A stretch of DNA of 64,000 nt, taken from the NCBI GenBank assembly GCA_945874755.1, contig CAMCHR010000001.1, forward strand, positions 23,914-87,913, written 5' to 3'. The notes beneath the pieces are model-generated. The model ran no database searches. It was not told where the DNA came from and saw only the letters and a program-made list of their open reading frames with translations. Position numbers and translations under genes: made by a program. Every line of letters starts with the position of its first letter. Position 1 is the stretch's first letter. The stretch is from Chitinophaga pinensis. Lineage in GTDB: Bacteria > Bacteroidota > Bacteroidia > Chitinophagales > Chitinophagaceae. Below, in pieces: positions 63,271-64,000 of the stretch.

Positions 63271-63302
63271 GCACGTGTGTTTTAAAGTATAAATATACGT
63301 GT
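63271..63302 (-). promoter_or_regulatory. Possible operator of the toxin-antitoxin pair
   Basis: Directly upstream of the antitoxin ATG lie two direct copies of ACGTGT (63273-63278 and 63297-63302) and, between them, GTATA-AA-TATAC (63287-63298). Such repeats next to the start are typical operators for autoregulation by a ribbon-helix-helix antitoxin. This is inferred from position and symmetry. Confidence 0.45.
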
Positions 63303-63362
63303 AATTATGTATTTGATAAAAAATAAATAAAACAATATTTCAATTAGAAGCCTTTCTAATAC

Positions 63363-63370
63363 TATCTTTG
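63363..63370 (+). promoter_or_regulatory. -7 element abutting the trmB start codon
   Basis: TATCTTTG matches TAnnTTTG and ends three bases before the ATG at 63374, so transcription would start at or inside the start codon. A leaderless mRNA or a second promoter further upstream are the options. Confidence 0.4.
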
Positions 63371-63373
63371 GCC

Positions 63374-64000
63374 ATGGGTCAGAAAAAACTAATCAAGTTT
63401 GCAGCTATTAAGAAATATAATAATGTCTTGGAATTTCCGCAAGGCATGCCTGGGAGATGGGCTGCTTTTTTTGACGCATTAAAAAATGGGACGACTGCAA
63501 TTGATATTTCAAGCTTATCTATTAAAGAAAGTCATGTTGCGTCAAGTGTTTCTCTTCAAAATAATAATGACAACGCATCTACAAAACTTACACTAGAATT
63601 GGCTTGTGGCCGAGGAGAGTATGCAGTTGGACTAGGCCGTATGTTTCCAGAACAACATTTTATTGGAATCGATTTAAAAGGCAATCGCATATGGAAAGGC
63701 GCAAGTATTGCCAATAAAGACGGATTAAAAAATGTGGCATTTGTACGTTCTCAAATAGAATTGACCTCTAACTATTTTACCAAGGACGAGGTGGATGAAA
63801 TATGGATCACATTCCCCGATCCTCAACTAAGATGGTCTAAGGCAAAAAAGCGTTTGACCCATCCCAAATTTTTAAGACTGTATCAACAGTTTCTAAAAAA
63901 AGAGGGCATTGTACACTTAAAAACAGACAGCCCCCTGCTCTATAATTTCACCTTAAAAGTGATTGAGCTGTATGGTTTAGATCTAATCTACAAAACAAAT
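63374..64000 (+). CDS. trmB: tRNA (guanine-N7-)-methyltransferase TrmB (3' end outside window)
   Basis: 209 codons are visible and the frame is open at base 64000, so the gene is truncated by the window end. TrmB makes m7G46 in tRNA. Motifs seen: the SAM-binding LELACGRGEYAVGL, GIDLKGNRIWKGA, the substrate-binding WITFPDPQLRWSKAKKRLTH and LKTDSPLLY. The expected total length (about 210-225 residues) means that few residues are missing. Start is the ATG at 63374. Confidence 0.95.
   Translation, partial: MGQKKLIKFAAIKKYNNVLEFPQGMPGRWAAFFDALKNGTTAIDISSLSIKESHVASSVSLQNNNDNASTKLTLELACGRGEYAVGLGRMFPEQHFIGIDLKGNRIWKGASIANKDGLKNVAFVRSQIELTSNYFTKDEVDEIWITFPDPQLRWSKAKKRLTHPKFLRLYQQFLKKEGIVHLKTDSPLLYNFTLKVIELYGLDLIYKTN

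Noticed and set aside
1-64000. tRNA, rRNA, CRISPR array, prophage or insertion sequence
   Set aside because: Nothing resembling these was seen in the intergenic regions or reading frames. Short RNA genes could be missed by eye.

Overview
The window looks like a chromosome segment from a Bacteroidota bacterium, most likely a free-living member of the Chitinophagaceae/Sediminibacterium type. The evidence is a SusC/SusD pair under an ECF sigma/FecR switch, homologues of GldC and PorG, an IPExxxVDY-family protein, a BamA/Skp/UppS/PorG/NadK envelope cluster in the order known from this phylum, and repeated TAnnTTTG boxes (the Bacteroidota -7 element) in front of genes. The base composition is AT-rich. 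The family-level placement is an inference. I see no rRNA, tRNA, CRISPR array, insertion sequence, phage or conjugation gene.

Layout. 1-3,300: 5'-truncated tadA, a palindromic tandem repeat, Mn-type superoxide dismutase, the rpmH-rnpA-yidD group and murI. 3,385-15,267 (minus strand): a long envelope cluster with two Skp/OmpH chaperones, BamA, UppS, a PorG-like barrel, NAD kinase, a second small Omp85-like protein, a CBS protein, an alpha/beta hydrolase, CvpA, a YqeY-like protein, GldC and a glycosyltransferase-like protein. 15,347-33,947: housekeeping genes (MerR regulator, MscS, LpxH, LUD protein, FtsH, RsfS, BirA, SelD, M28 peptidase, FeoB, Bcp, half of carbamoyl-phosphate synthase large subunit, half of a transketolase, PdxH, heme A synthase, RNase HII, TsaC). 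34,015-39,801: an atypical LuxR-type regulator, an orphan KorB, a GT2 enzyme, a MarR/acyl-CoA dehydrogenase unit and an Lrp regulator.

40,097-53,046 (minus strand) is the main accessory locus: a DctA-like transporter, ECF sigma factor, FecR anti-sigma factor, SusC with an STN signalling domain, SusD, a secreted PIG-L deacetylase, a FucP-like permease and a large secreted protein resembling the exo-rhamnogalacturonan lyase (PL26/YetA-like) group. This reads as a self-regulated glycan-utilisation locus: glycan binding at SusCD signals through FecR to the sigma factor, and secreted enzymes deacetylate and depolymerise the glycan before uptake. 53,174-57,555 (minus) holds a two-subunit molybdenum hydroxylase with a Tat-type signal, a flavin reductase and an unknown secreted protein. 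57,859-64,000: a large Oar-like TonB-dependent receptor, a DAO-type oxidoreductase, a PIN toxin with DUF6364 antitoxin, and a 3'-truncated trmB.

The points most worth a second look are the PIG-L/PL26-like locus, the run of enzymes present as only one half or subunit (CarB N-half, transketolase C-half, KorB), the Tat-exported molybdenum hydroxylase without an FAD subunit, the 72-bp palindromic repeat, and several genes whose -7 box abuts the ATG and so may give leaderless mRNAs. I did not find a clearly new defence or mobile system.
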